Shown: positions 1 through 8,527 of the stretch, in pieces
Layout: each line of letters begins with the position of its first letter
Numbering within the stretch: the stretch's first letter is position 1
DNA from: Obelidium mucronatum
Taxonomy: Eukaryota; Chytridiomycota; Chytridiomycetes; Chytridiales; Chytriomycetaceae
Direction: 5' to 3'
Assembly: GCA_025765595.1 (NCBI GenBank)
Contig: JAIVFH010000669.1
Location: 1-10,772 of the forward strand
Length of the DNA: 10,772 nt
Position numbers and translations under genes: made by a program
The notes under the pieces: model-generated
What the model saw: only the letters and a program-made list of their open reading frames with translations
The model's database searches: none
Told to the model about the DNA's origin: nothing

Positions 1-161
1 TGGGTGGGGTCTCTGTATTAATAATAAGAAAAGATGGGCGACAAAATGTTTATCTTCACAAAGAGGCTTTTTACTGTTTCTAAAATAATATGCCACGAAA
101 TCGTTGCATTTGCTGGTATAATACCTTTCTTGTGCAAGGGGGATCTCCAATACATCCCAAT
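1..161. other. 3' flank of FCP1-like gene
   Basis: No independent gene is supported. On the minus strand one frame is open from about 320 to the left edge and could belong to a further 3' exon of the FCP1-like gene if the ending at 162 is wrong. Confidence 0.3.
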
Positions 162-1481
162 TCATCCCATTCGTCCCACTGCTTCCAAAACTCTTTGAAA
201 GTGGGCTGCAAAAATCCCCATTACTCTCAATAATCCACCTTGGAAAGGTTCCTCGGAACTTTGCACTTTGGGTTGCTGAAAAAAATCTTGTCAATATTGT
301 GGTTTGGATACACGAAAGAAAGCCTTATATTCTCACAACAACAGACATTCGATCCTGATAATCCCACACTTCTGGAATATCATCAATAATCACGGCGTGA
401 ATCAGATACATTCCTGGCGGGCACATGGAGCGTGTTTCATGAGGAAAGAGTCGGGACAATGATTTTGGTGGACGGCCAGGTACTTTGGCGTCTAGATTTC
501 CGGAAAAAGTTTCCCTGTGACCTGCAGCTTCTTTTTGTTGAGTAGATTCGCGACGCTCTTCACATACGAGGCATCGCCAGCTGAGTACAAATGAATCATG
601 CAGTGTCTATTAAAATAAAAGTTTGAGTGCATGTGAATAGTACAAATTAAAAAAAGGTGGAATGTTTGATACTCACTTTGAGAGGAAGTCCAAGAATTTC
701 CATAAATCTTCGGCTAATTCTACCGCCATTCCATTATCTAATTTTGACAGCTGTCTGTTTTCTGGAGTATTGTTTGTGTCGTTATAAGCACATTTTTTCT
801 GGAACTGCTGTACGCATACCATCCGCATTCCCCTTTTTTCGCACTCGCAACAGCGTATCATCAATGTCCAAGACTAAATCAATTTTTCGACTGCGTATTA
901 CGCGATTCATATGTTCTCCGACAGAGATTTGATATTCCGAGCGACGTAAGAGTATTCCAGAAATCTGGTTGCTGCACGGTAGGGAGAAAAAAAGAGCAAT
1001 TTGAATCAAAATATTCCCGTTTTCATGACAATAATAGTTCCAGACCTGGGTTTATCTCGTACTGACAAATGAAGGTCAAACGTTTCTCCAGAAACAGTTT
1101 TAACGACAATCAAGAACGACTTATAAAACCCAAAAACAATGTCAAGAAGCATGTGGAAGAAAATGCTTTTGTATTTACTTCTCTAAACAGCCTTCGAGTT
1201 TCAAGGGCTTTGTTCTCGTTGCTTGTGTTCAAACAGACAAATTCCAGGCAAATTCCAGAGCCTTGTGGCGGTACGTGGCAGGTCGAAAGGACGGTGGCAA
1301 CTTCATATTGCTTGGCGAACTTGAATGCAGTTTGTGTTTCTGGAAAGGGACTTGCAAGTTGGAGCACAACGACCTCGTGTGTCTTCGAAAGAGTCACTGA
1401 AAATTTCCAATGTAGTTCAGGTGAAGCGCTGTCATTATCAGTGACTGTGAGCTTGTGGAGTTGGGCTTCGATTTCGTTCAT
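162..1481 (-). CDS. FCP1/CTD-phosphatase-like HAD protein, multi-exon
   Basis: Probable protein Ser/Thr phosphatase of the FCP1/SCP (RNA polymerase II CTD phosphatase-like) HAD family. Proposed exons, minus strand: 1481-1179, 1119-1046, 971-820, 737-677, 606-568, 514-337, 275-162; all junctions are GT..AG and in phase, giving about 306 aa. Seen: motif I LVLDIDDTLL (D161/D163 of the model), motif II HLYSAG (Ser where FCP1 usually has Thr), motif III Lys in PPKSLSRLFP, motif IV VIIDDIPEVW, and a C-terminal helix GGLLRVMGIFAAHFQRVLE resembling the region after the FCP1 catalytic core. The first ~125 residues match nothing I recognise. Weak points are the 1120/1178 intron (AAG acceptor), the GTCTGG donor at 1045, and the 515-567 segment, which may be an intron or coding with a frameshift. 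An alternative start is ATG 1152, which skips the first intron. The catalytic identification is firm; the exact model is not. Confidence 0.68.
515..567 (-). other. Ambiguous segment of FCP1-like gene: 53-nt intron or frameshifted coding
   Basis: As an intron it has a strong GTATGT donor at 567, a CTACTCAAC branch-like sequence, a CACAG acceptor at 515 and the exact phase needed to join the upstream and downstream FCP1 frames. Read as coding, it continues the upstream frame as SYVKSVANLLNKKK, which resembles the conserved YA..V...L helix after motif II of FCP1 enzymes. That reading reaches a TAG near 493 and needs one missing base around 490-500 to recover KSLSRLFP and IIDD. Confidence 0.5.
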
Positions 1482-2620
1482 AAGTTATTTTTCGTATCGT
1501 ATGTTAGAGCTTGAGAAGCGCTTTCCGTCGGATCCACACGTTCATCTGCAAGCAAGAGATGGACAACGTTCCTGTCGTATCCTTTCTTCAAGTCATGTCC
1601 AACTTCACAAACCAAACGAATACACTCTTGGTTTTCGGCACCAGGATCAACATTATAACTACTGTCCAGGGATAACAGCAGTTGCAGGGTTTCATATCGA
1701 CCATTTCTTGACGCCATGCGAATTGCTTCGTTATTATTGGCACTTGGATCCACTCGAGGATCGGTAAGCAAGAGCTTCACGACTTCAGTATGCCCTTCTC
1801 GACATGCACAGCGGATTGCTTCATTTGAGTTGTCGCTTGGATCGACACAATCCTGTTCCAATAAGAGCCTCACAACATCAACGTGTCCGTAGAATGCAGC
1901 TTTTCCGATGGCAACATTGCGGGAGACTGACGGCTGCACACGTTTGTCTTGCAGCAACAGGTTTATGATTTCAACATTTCCTCCTTCAGCTGCCGCTGCA
2001 ATCGGAGGAGTTCCATAGAGAGGAACAGAAGGATCCACAGTTTCTTGCGCCAACAATAGCTCCACTGCCTCCAAGTTCCCGTTGGTGCAAGCGATATTCA
2101 GGGTTTCAAAGGTATCTGATCGCCCATCAGTCAATAACAACTTTAAGCATTCGATTCGTTCACTCTTGACACATGCACGAATAATGGCTCTTCGAGGAAC
2201 AATCACCGCTTCATCTTGCAGCAACACTTTGAGTGTTTCATGAAGCCCACGTTCAACGCACCAGTCAATGGAATACCAGCGCTCAGCAGCCCGGTTCTCA
2301 AGGACGAGTTGTATCGCAGCGGACTTGTACGTTTGAGGGACTTTATCGAGATTGAAACCAATTCGGTCGAGAAAGTGGCCCATCGTCAGATTGTACTCTT
2401 CTTCCTCCTCTTCGAATTCCGCTTCAAGAAAGTAACATCGTCTGAATTCGCTGTAGTGGAGGGACAAGTGGCTTTTCGCAAAGGAAGCGTTGCCGAAGAT
2501 CATTTGCGCAAACTGCTGTGATGCCAGGGCCAGAGTAGTGAGTGTATTAGTACCGGAGAAAGGCACTAGAAATAGAATGTCTTGGAGGATCTCTGCTGGA
2601 ATGTTGGCGAAAGTTGCCAT
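1478..2620 (-). CDS. F-box-like and ankyrin-repeat protein
   Basis: Single-exon 380-aa protein starting at ATG 2620 in good context (A at -3, G at +4). Residues about 6-50 (IPAEILQDILFLVP... LTTLALASQQFAQM) look like a divergent F-box, which in fungi links substrates to SCF ubiquitin ligases through Skp1. An acidic run of Glu residues sits near residues 70-76. From about residue 128 to the end there are roughly seven to eight ankyrin-type units with the rhythm VDPS..NEAIR.A...GH.EVV.LLL, the last ones less regular (one carries an insertion with GHDLKKGYDRNVVHLLL). Ankyrin repeats are protein-binding scaffolds, so an adaptor role is likely; the target is unknown. The C-terminus is short and not repeat-like (residues LTYDTKNNL). 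The TGA overlaps the ATG of the downstream FCP1-like model by four bases. Confidence 0.85.
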   Translation of the reverse strand: MATFANIPAEILQDILFLVPFSGTNTLTTLALASQQFAQMIFGNASFAKSHLSLHYSEFRRCYFLEAEFEEEEEEYNLTMGHFLDRIGFNLDKVPQTYKSAAIQLVLENRAAERWYSIDWCVERGLHETLKVLLQDEAVIVPRRAIIRACVKSERIECLKLLLTDGRSDTFETLNIACTNGNLEAVELLLAQETVDPSVPLYGTPPIAAAAEGGNVEIINLLLQDKRVQPSVSRNVAIGKAAFYGHVDVVRLLLEQDCVDPSDNSNEAIRCACREGHTEVVKLLLTDPRVDPSANNNEAIRMASRNGRYETLQLLLSLDSSYNVDPGAENQECIRLVCEVGHDLKKGYDRNVVHLLLADERVDPTESASQALTYDTKNNL

Positions 2621-2774
2621 TTGGTGATATTCTGAACTATTATTATTCTTTATGCATACGAATGGAATAAAAACAAAATCTCAAATTGGCTTTGGTACTG
2701 TTGAACGCTGCTAGTTAGCAGCCTCAAAATCTGGGTTTTGTTTCTTGAGTATTATAACACCAAAGTTAAGCTGT
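2621..2774. other. Intergenic: 3' flank of bZIP-A and promoter of ankyrin gene
   Basis: 154 nt between bZIP-A and the F-box/ankyrin gene. It may hold degenerate remains of the last bZIP-A coding blocks: on the minus strand a short frame around 2720-2760 reads LNFGVIILKKQN, faintly like the GRE.N block of the paralogs. No clear promoter motif or terminator was recognised. Confidence 0.4.
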
Positions 2775-3906
2775 TTAGAATGGTAAGAATACCTGGAATC
2801 GCTCAAGACGCCCCGTACATCTTGCCATTATACTCCTTGATACTCTCAACAGATTCATCAGCAATTCATCTTTGCTCTCTCCAGTGGTGGAGCTTGTAAC
2901 ACGAGTACATTGTATGAACGCACTCTCCAATTCAATAATCAGCGGCCCATGCCCCAGCAGAGCTGGTATCGACTGCAGCCCTACTCTCAACGGTGTAACT
3001 ACAGAGCTAGAATTTTCCATCAACTCTTCATTTGTTTTCACAGATGTCTTCAGTCTTGGCATCAATGCAGAATCATACAAGGCGACCTAGTTGTAAAATA
3101 AGCTCCAGTCAAAATCAACTTGCCATAACCAAATATCATGCTATAAGGTAGGATTCGGCCATGTTTTATACCATTTGAATTGAATTGCTGTCGTACAAAT
3201 TCAACAACGCCTCTAGAAAGCGTTGATAATCAACTTCGACCTCAGAGCATGCATCATATAATTTGACAATCATGTGGAGCATGGCGATGACATGTCTTCG
3301 CATAGTGTCATGTGAGAAATTCGATTGAGCGGTCACGAATAAGGCCTCAAGCTGATGGACGCAAGGATTATTTCTGATGGAATCGATTGATTGCAGTGTC
3401 ATTCTAAAATTCGTTAACTCCACATGACCAAATTGCTGCTGTTGCTGTGGCATCGATGAAGAGAAATCTCGATGTAATGACAAATTAGAGTTCGGTAGAT
3501 TCCATAAACCCTCTGCAGCAGGCGGATACATCCACGACTGGAAAATTCCTGATTGTGTGGGTGGCGGAGGAAGTGGTGGCACGTTCGCTGCTAGCACAAG
3601 GTCTTTCAGTTTGCCACATTCTGCCTCCAGCTCTTGATTACGAATTTCCAATTCAGCAATCCGATCAAGATATTCTTGACTTTTTTGCTTTTCAGACTCC
3701 AGCGCTTGAGACAATTGGGAAATCTTGGCATCCATTTCATTCACTTTGGCCTTCCGCCGCTCCCGAAATGCCTTCTGAGCGATTCGCAACTGATTCGCCC
3801 TCTTGGTCTTGAAGGAGGAGTGGCTGGTGATATCACTGTTGTCGTCGTCACTATTGCTGCTGTGTTCGGTTGAACCTCGTATGGACCGATCCTTTCGCGG
3901 CGACAT
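2775..3906 (-). CDS. bZIP-A: Yap-type bZIP transcription factor paralog with degenerate features
   Basis: Two exons, 3906-3172 and 3086-2775, joined by an 85-nt intron (GTATAA..CTAG, phase 0), about 348 aa. Start is ATG 3906; the frame extends further only through a GTG. Residues 1-33 are Ser/Asp-rich. The basic region at about 34-53 reads KRANQLRIAQKAFRERR, with Leu40 where bZIPs carry an almost invariant Asn. The zipper/coiled coil runs about 56-105, followed by a proline run, a short polyglutamine (residues near 160), then the family C-terminal module: block 1 (MTLQSI... KLYDAC) with the L-F-G-P motif degraded to VELTNF, block 2 (GLQSIPALL... LIIELE) and a weak block 3 (MARCTGRLERF). Blocks 4 and 5 are not found; the frame stops after VFLPF. 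A nuclear DNA-binding role is expected from the family, but the Leu substitution makes target recognition uncertain. Confidence 0.85.
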
Positions 3907-3981
3907 CAATACACCAATGAATGATAACTTCACTGCTATTTTTTGATCCACGCAATGGGACCCTTGGTTCGGATATGACTA

Positions 3982-3989
3982 TGACGTAA
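3982..3989 (+). promoter_or_regulatory. TGACGTAA bZIP-type octamer upstream of bZIP-A
   Basis: TGACGTAA, a hybrid CRE/Yap-type site known to be bound by many fungal bZIP proteins, lies 75 nt upstream of the bZIP-A ATG in the 182-nt gap between bZIP-B and bZIP-A. The same octamer is just upstream of bZIP-E. Use as a real site is inferred. Confidence 0.4.
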
Positions 3990-4088
3990 GGTTGTTATTT
4001 CGAGAAAGGAAAATTTTACCAATCACAGTTTTGTTCCAATTTCGCAACAATAATTTGAAGTGTCTTTCAAATAACCTTGAAATAACTT

Positions 4089-5390
4089 TTATTGTACGCC
4101 AAGTAGCTCATCCTAAGAAAATAGAATAAGAAACCTTTCTTTGGAAGAGTAATGTCACCCATCTCACCATATGCGATCTATTCCCTTCTCTTCCAATCTC
4201 GGTCGCCAGGTGAAACTACAATAAATGGAGAGAAAGAGACAGAAACCAATTAGAAATTATGAGAGAACAAAGCCTATTCTAGGATTCTGGGTTACCCGAG
4301 TACGATCCTCTTCATTGACACACATGCTCTCTAATTTCCGTGCCAAAAGCACCAAACTCAGCAACTTTTCTTCCCGATCATCTTGGACAGTACACGACCA
4401 AAACAACAAACAAAACTCATCAATCAAATTTGCGGCATTAAAAAGTGACGGGATCCCTCTCAAAGCATCACGGAACGGTTTAATTCTAGGATTTGAAAGC
4501 TGAATCATTGCTTGATGGAATGAAATCGACATGGTAATGGTGGGTTTCTTTGTTGTCGGGGGTTTAAAGAACTGGTATATGTTGATGGAATGCTTTTCGT
4601 TCCGTTGCTTAAAGTCGTCCATTATTTCTAGAGCCATATGTCGGTCCAACAAGGTACATGCATCAAGGAGTTTGTAGCGCACGGTAATAAGCCCCACAAG
4701 ATACTTAATGGATAATCTACGGTCTGTAGTGTTCGCTTGCAAAACAAAGAAATTGATCATTGCATCAATGTTTGGATTGTCTTTGATGGATGCGAGGGAA
4801 TTGAGTGCGGATCGTGTGTATTCTGTGTCAACTGGGCCAAATAATTCAACAGAGCTTTTTGGAGCGTTATTGGGTTGAACATCGATCCACTCTTCAGAGG
4901 TGATTGTTTCGGTTTCAAGAGAGTCGCTGGTGTCCATGGCGGACTGGTATATTTGTGTTGATGGGGATAGGACATGGTGTGATACGATGGGATCCAGATC
5001 ATCGTTCCTTTGATTCGACTTGACGGAAACCAAGTTTTCTAAGTCCCTTATCCTCGACAGATATTGCTCTGTCTTTACTTCCTGTGTTTTGCAAAACGAG
5101 CATGTCTTTGATTCGAGTTCCTTAATTCTTTGTTTCAGCATTGCGTTTTCTGACTCCAAATCAGATAAATATCTAGCTTTTCTGTCTCGGCATTGCCGCT
5201 GGGCTTCGCTGTTGTTTGGACCTGTCAAAGTCTTGATAGTTGAAAAGAGCTCAAGGGTCACCAACCGATTCAAGAGCACTTTCTTTTCGGCAGGAACATC
5301 AGCTTTCTTTCTTCCGGGTTTTTTTCGAGGCGGTAGTGCTGTCGAGGCATCGGCTGCGGGAAACGTGAGGAAGATTTGTTCTGGCTTCAT
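4089..5390 (-). CDS. bZIP-B: complete Yap-type bZIP factor with CxxC and full C-terminal module
   Basis: Proposed exons 5390-5266, 5208-4296, 4215-4168, 4112-4089, about 369 aa, all phases consistent. The first intron (57 nt) is in frame, so an unspliced reading is also open. Splicing joins EKKVLLNR to EAQRQCRDRKARYL, restoring the canonical N-R-x-A-Q-R core (Asn41). Coiled coil follows, with CSFC (nt 5091-5102) between two helical stretches. The Asp/Glu-rich middle segment contains ITSEEWIDVQ, a possible activation segment. The C-terminal module then follows: VELFGP (LFGP at 4833-4844), YKLLDACTLLDR, FKQRN..HSI, GIPSLF..ANLIDE, CVNEEDRT, and after the 4216-4295 intron ATEIGREGN, then DELLGVQ. 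The last two small exons were placed by alignment to bZIP-D and E. The stop overlaps an AATAAA. Confidence 0.88.
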
Positions 5391-5499
5391 TTATTTTTTT
5401 TTATCTGTGCATGCATGCATGGTTTCTTATTTTAAAGTTACAGATAGATTTATTCATTCATGCTTATACGCTTCCCTATTTGAAACACCACATGAATTT
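5391..5499. other. Intergenic promoter region of bZIP-B
   Basis: 109 nt separate the bZIP-C stop from the bZIP-B ATG. Besides AT-rich stretches, it holds a TGCATGCATGCATG run (5408-5421), a short self-complementary tetramer repeat. No other element is recognised. Confidence 0.4.
5408..5421. repeat. Short GCAT tetramer repeat
   Basis: Three and a half copies of TGCA-type tetramer, self-complementary, 30 nt or less upstream of the bZIP-B start. It could be a chance microsatellite or a palindromic regulatory element. Confidence 0.6.
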
Positions 5500-6521
5500 T
5501 CACGTTTGGCCTGCTGCAGAACAACCAAGAATAGACAACACAGAATCCACCTCTTTTGGATCACACGAGTTGAGCAGCATTGTTCGAACTTGCTTCATTT
5601 CCAAATATTCCGGACTCACGGCATTGCTATTATCAAGCCTTTCCACGGCAGAGGAGACACAACCATATTGATCCTGATGGTTTTGTGATTGTTTATTTGC
5701 AAATCGAGCACAACGCGAAGTCTGGGTCTGAGCAAGCAAAAAAAAAAAAAAAAAAGGTTAAAGAAAGAAACGAGAGAAGGAATAAATCCACTCACAAGAA
5801 ATAGTTCACACATGCGGTCAATCAGATTACCAACAAGAACCAACGATGGAATTGACTTCAAAGAAATCTGGATAGACTGAATACGCGACAATAAACTATA
5901 TGGCTCCATTGTTTTAATTGCATCATGAAATCGTTTGAAGTTCTGAAGGTCGTTGGTTACTGTTTCAGGTTGAAGTTGAAGTTGAACCCCAACTGGCGGT
6001 ATGGGGAAAACAGGAGAGGGTACAGCCGGAAAGACGCTTCCGTCGAGGGAATGAGGTATTAGATTCTGTATGTCTGGAGTTGGGCAGAAGGAAGAGGTCT
6101 GTGACACTTTCCGGTAGGGACATGAAGTGATTAGCGGCAGCGTATCTGATTGGGCCAGAAGAAAGCTTGGATCGGTATGGGGTACAAACAGAGATTGACT
6201 CTGCACGGATAAGGATGCCAGAGGAGATATGATTTGCTTAATTTGAGATTGACCTTGATCATGCAGCAGTTCTGGCAGCTGGTCCTTCAGAGGACACTTT
6301 TTTGCTCTTTCCGCCTCAAGTTCAGCTTCGAGCAGCTTTACTTTTGCTTCGAGTTCTTTGATTCTTTCGTTTGCCGTCGTTTCGTAAAACGCAACTTTTG
6401 TTTCCAATGTCTGAAAATACGCTTTTCGGCGCTCCACAAAAGACTTTTGCGCAGCGCGAATTTGCGCTTTGCGCTTTGCCGACGAAGAGTTTGTCGAGTT
6501 TGAAGCTGGTGGCGGCGTCAT
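5500..6521 (-). CDS. bZIP-C: divergent bZIP paralog lacking block 1 of the C-terminal module
   Basis: Two exons, 6521-5796 and 5727-5500, about 317 aa, joined across a 68-nt intron (GTGAGT donor, T18 tract, CTCAG acceptor, phase 0). The basic region, residues about 16-33, is KRKAQIRAAQKSFVERRK: Ile21 replaces the usual Asn and Val29 replaces the usual Arg of the F-R-E-R core, so two DNA-contact positions are altered. A long coiled coil follows (about 36-70) with a single Cys at its end. A Pro/Ser-rich linker leads directly to block 2 (SLKSIPSL... GNLIDRMCELF), with no L-F-G-P or KLLDAC block. After the intron, which sits exactly where D and E have theirs, a Gln-rich insert precedes a weak block 3 (MKQVRTMLLNSCDPKE). 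No EIGRE block was found. Likely a bZIP partner with altered DNA binding. Confidence 0.82.
5738..5755 (+). repeat. A18 homopolymer (T-tract of bZIP-C intron)
   Basis: Eighteen consecutive A on the plus strand; on the coding strand it is the polypyrimidine tract directly before the CTCAG acceptor of the bZIP-C intron. Confidence 0.9.
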
Positions 6522-6603
6522 TCGAAGCCGGCTGGCGGTGGGGGAGATTATATTGTAGGGAAAATTTAAAAGTCAAATGATAGGGGATCATTATTATCTC
6601 TCT
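6522..6603. other. Very short intergenic gap bZIP-D / bZIP-C
   Basis: Only 82 nt separate the bZIP-D stop from the bZIP-C ATG. It must hold the D polyadenylation region and the C core promoter unless the C promoter overlaps D. No TGACGTAA-type octamer is present. Confidence 0.5.
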
Positions 6604-8396
6604 TTATTTGTCATTTGCATTTGAGGTGTCAATGCGGCCAAGTGCTTCGGTCTGCTCGAGAGAGTGTTGTGAGGAAGAAAGTGAAAATAAGAAGCATTCT
6701 ATAAGTACATACTATTTTCTGCCGGTTGCTTTCTCTTCCAATCTCAATTGCAAGCATCAGACTCGTTCGATCTTCTTCAGAAGTACACAGCGCTTGCAAC
6801 TTTGATTGTACCTCAATCAACCGTAGGAATTGCTCAGCATCCTGTCCAACTGTTTGGGACTGATAAACACTGTTAAGAAACGCAAACTCATGAATAAGTA
6901 TCACGAAAGAAATTTTACCACAAGTATCTCTGCCAACTCGGTAATCAATTCTCTCGCGTGGCAGAGGGCAGGGATATTTAGACACTGTGCGGTTACAGTT
7001 TGCACAATTCGTTCGGCTCGACGATCATGCACACCAACGGTATCAGACGACACTAGCGGCGAACCTGACTGAGAATACGAATCTTTTTCACGCAAAGCTG
7101 TGTAAAATTGCTTGTACATATAGTTCTGAAGCGCCGCCATAGTTTAAGTATGTGATATTTCTGATTTCCTTTTTTTTACCAACCAGATGCTGCTTGTTGA
7201 TTTCCTTGAATGATTCACAAATTTCTATGCAAGATCGTCGATCCAGGACGGCATGACATGCATCTAGCAATTTCCGCCGCACGACAACTAGTTTCATTAG
7301 ATTTTGTTTCGCTGACTTTGAGTCTGTACATTTCGTTTGATCCTAATAATTATAGAACAGTTCAGCTTTGCTTTGGTTGGACGGCCTTACGTAACCCCAC
7401 CCAAAATAAAAGGTCTGCATACCACAAAAGTGTCCACATAATCATCAACAAATCGAGTATTCGCGAGGGATTTGAGTTCTTTGAGTTGGGTCCGTAGAGT
7501 ATCCACAATGGGTGGTCCAAACAGGTCTGCAGAAGAAGGGACTTTTTCATTCTGTTGACTGGACTCGCTTATGATAGGGGATGCACTGCAAGTAGACATT
7601 TGAATCTGTGGGCTCCAAGTAGGCGGCACAGCCATTGGAGAAACACTCAGGGATGACGATGATGCAGATGTTGTCATGAATTCGAGAGCTGACTGAATCT
7701 GTGGTGATGGGTCTCCAGCACCATTCCCAAGAAGCGATTCACGTCCATATCGTTCTTCATCTCCTATTAGACGGACCCCTTCACCACCGCTCTTCTCCAG
7801 AAGCTGAAGCTGAGTTTGCAACAAAGAAACATGCGTCTCTAGCCGAGCGTACTTTTCACGCAAATTAGCACATTCCGGACATTCTGTAATTCGTGCGGCT
7901 TCAATTTTCTGTGGTGCAGCAGATTCGCTGAGGATTCCAAGCCTGATTGACAGCTCTGCATTTCGAGTGCGTAGCGATTCCAACTCTTGCAACAAATCAC
8001 TGTGGTTTGTCCCACCCTCTTCCTTTGCTGCCAAACGTTCGCTCAGTTCTGCTACTTTTGCTTCCAGTTCTTTCGCATGGTTCAACTGTGTAAAGAAGAC
8101 GGTGGGTAATCCAAACGACAGTACAAGCAATGATAAACCTGTCTCTCTCGATAGGCTCTTTGGGCAACTCGATTTTGAGCAATCCGTTTATTCTCTGGAT
8201 CCACGTGGTTGATTCTCTTGCGGCCTGGCTTTCCTTTCTCTTTAACAGCTGCCGCTGATTGAATCGAGTCCCGAGTTTCTGGTTTGATTTGACCTTCGTC
8301 CTCACTATCACTTGAGCTTGTTTCAGCTTTAAAAGACGCTACTGAAGCAGTTGCTTTTCGTTTGGGTGGTCGATAATGATGGCTGTCGGAGTTCAT
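6604..8396 (-). CDS. bZIP-D: complete Yap-type bZIP factor, six exons
   Basis: Proposed exons 8396-8139, 8085-7423, 7342-7184, 7125-6919, 6859-6713, 6651-6604; every junction is GT..AG and phase 0, giving about 493 aa. The basic region is canonical, KRIAQNRVAQRAYRERQ (residues 70-86, Asn75), and is split from the zipper (LNHAKELEAKVAELSERL) by a 53-nt intron. CPEC (nt 7870-7881) precedes a second coiled coil. A Ser-rich linker with predicted disorder leads to ADLFGPP (LFGP at 7513-7524), then the module: block 1 ends KLLDACHAVLDRR, FKEINKQHL; block 2 NIPAL..ARELI; block 3 CTSEEDRT; block 4 AIEIGRESNRQ; tail TEALGRIDTSNANDK. I chose ATG 8396 over ATG 8531 because the latter overlaps the bZIP-E stop. 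The TAA overlaps AATAAA. Confidence 0.88.
7387..7394. promoter_or_regulatory. TTACGTAA Yap-type palindrome in a bZIP-D intron
   Basis: Perfect TTACGTAA, the known optimal Yap response element, inside the 7343-7422 intron of bZIP-D. An intronic regulatory role is possible, but chance is the simpler explanation. Confidence 0.2.
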
Positions 8397-8527
8397 TTTT
8401 TGCTGAAGTCTCTGTTTGGTATTTTTGGAAACAGTTTTTGAACATTGCAAATCACGATTTGCAAATTCTGAGTTAATGGCGGGCGGGCAAGTCACCAAAA
8501 AAGTGATGTCTTGGCATTTACTTTTAT
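8397..8527. other. Intergenic gap bZIP-E / bZIP-D
   Basis: 131 nt between the bZIP-E stop and the chosen bZIP-D start. On the minus strand it remains open in the bZIP-D frame up to ATG 8531, so an N-terminal extension of 45 residues cannot be excluded. It begins with AATAAA, a likely poly(A) signal for E. Confidence 0.45.

Noticed and set aside
1..320. Long open frame on the minus strand running off the left edge
   Set aside because: It is out of phase with the FCP1-like exon reached through the clean 276-336 intron and shows no recognisable motif; kept only as an alternative 3' exon.
1069..1767. 232-codon open frame on the plus strand
   Set aside because: It lies antisense to the ankyrin coding region and FCP1-like exon 1, has no recognisable domain, and its composition is that of a complementary-strand shadow.
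2754..2775. 22-nt GT..AG intron at the end of bZIP-A
   Set aside because: Much shorter than all other introns here (52-85 nt) and below the splicing minimum expected for fungi.
5020..5688. 222-codon plus-strand open frame
   Set aside because: Antisense to the bZIP-B 5' half and the bZIP-C 3' exon, which have strong paralog support.
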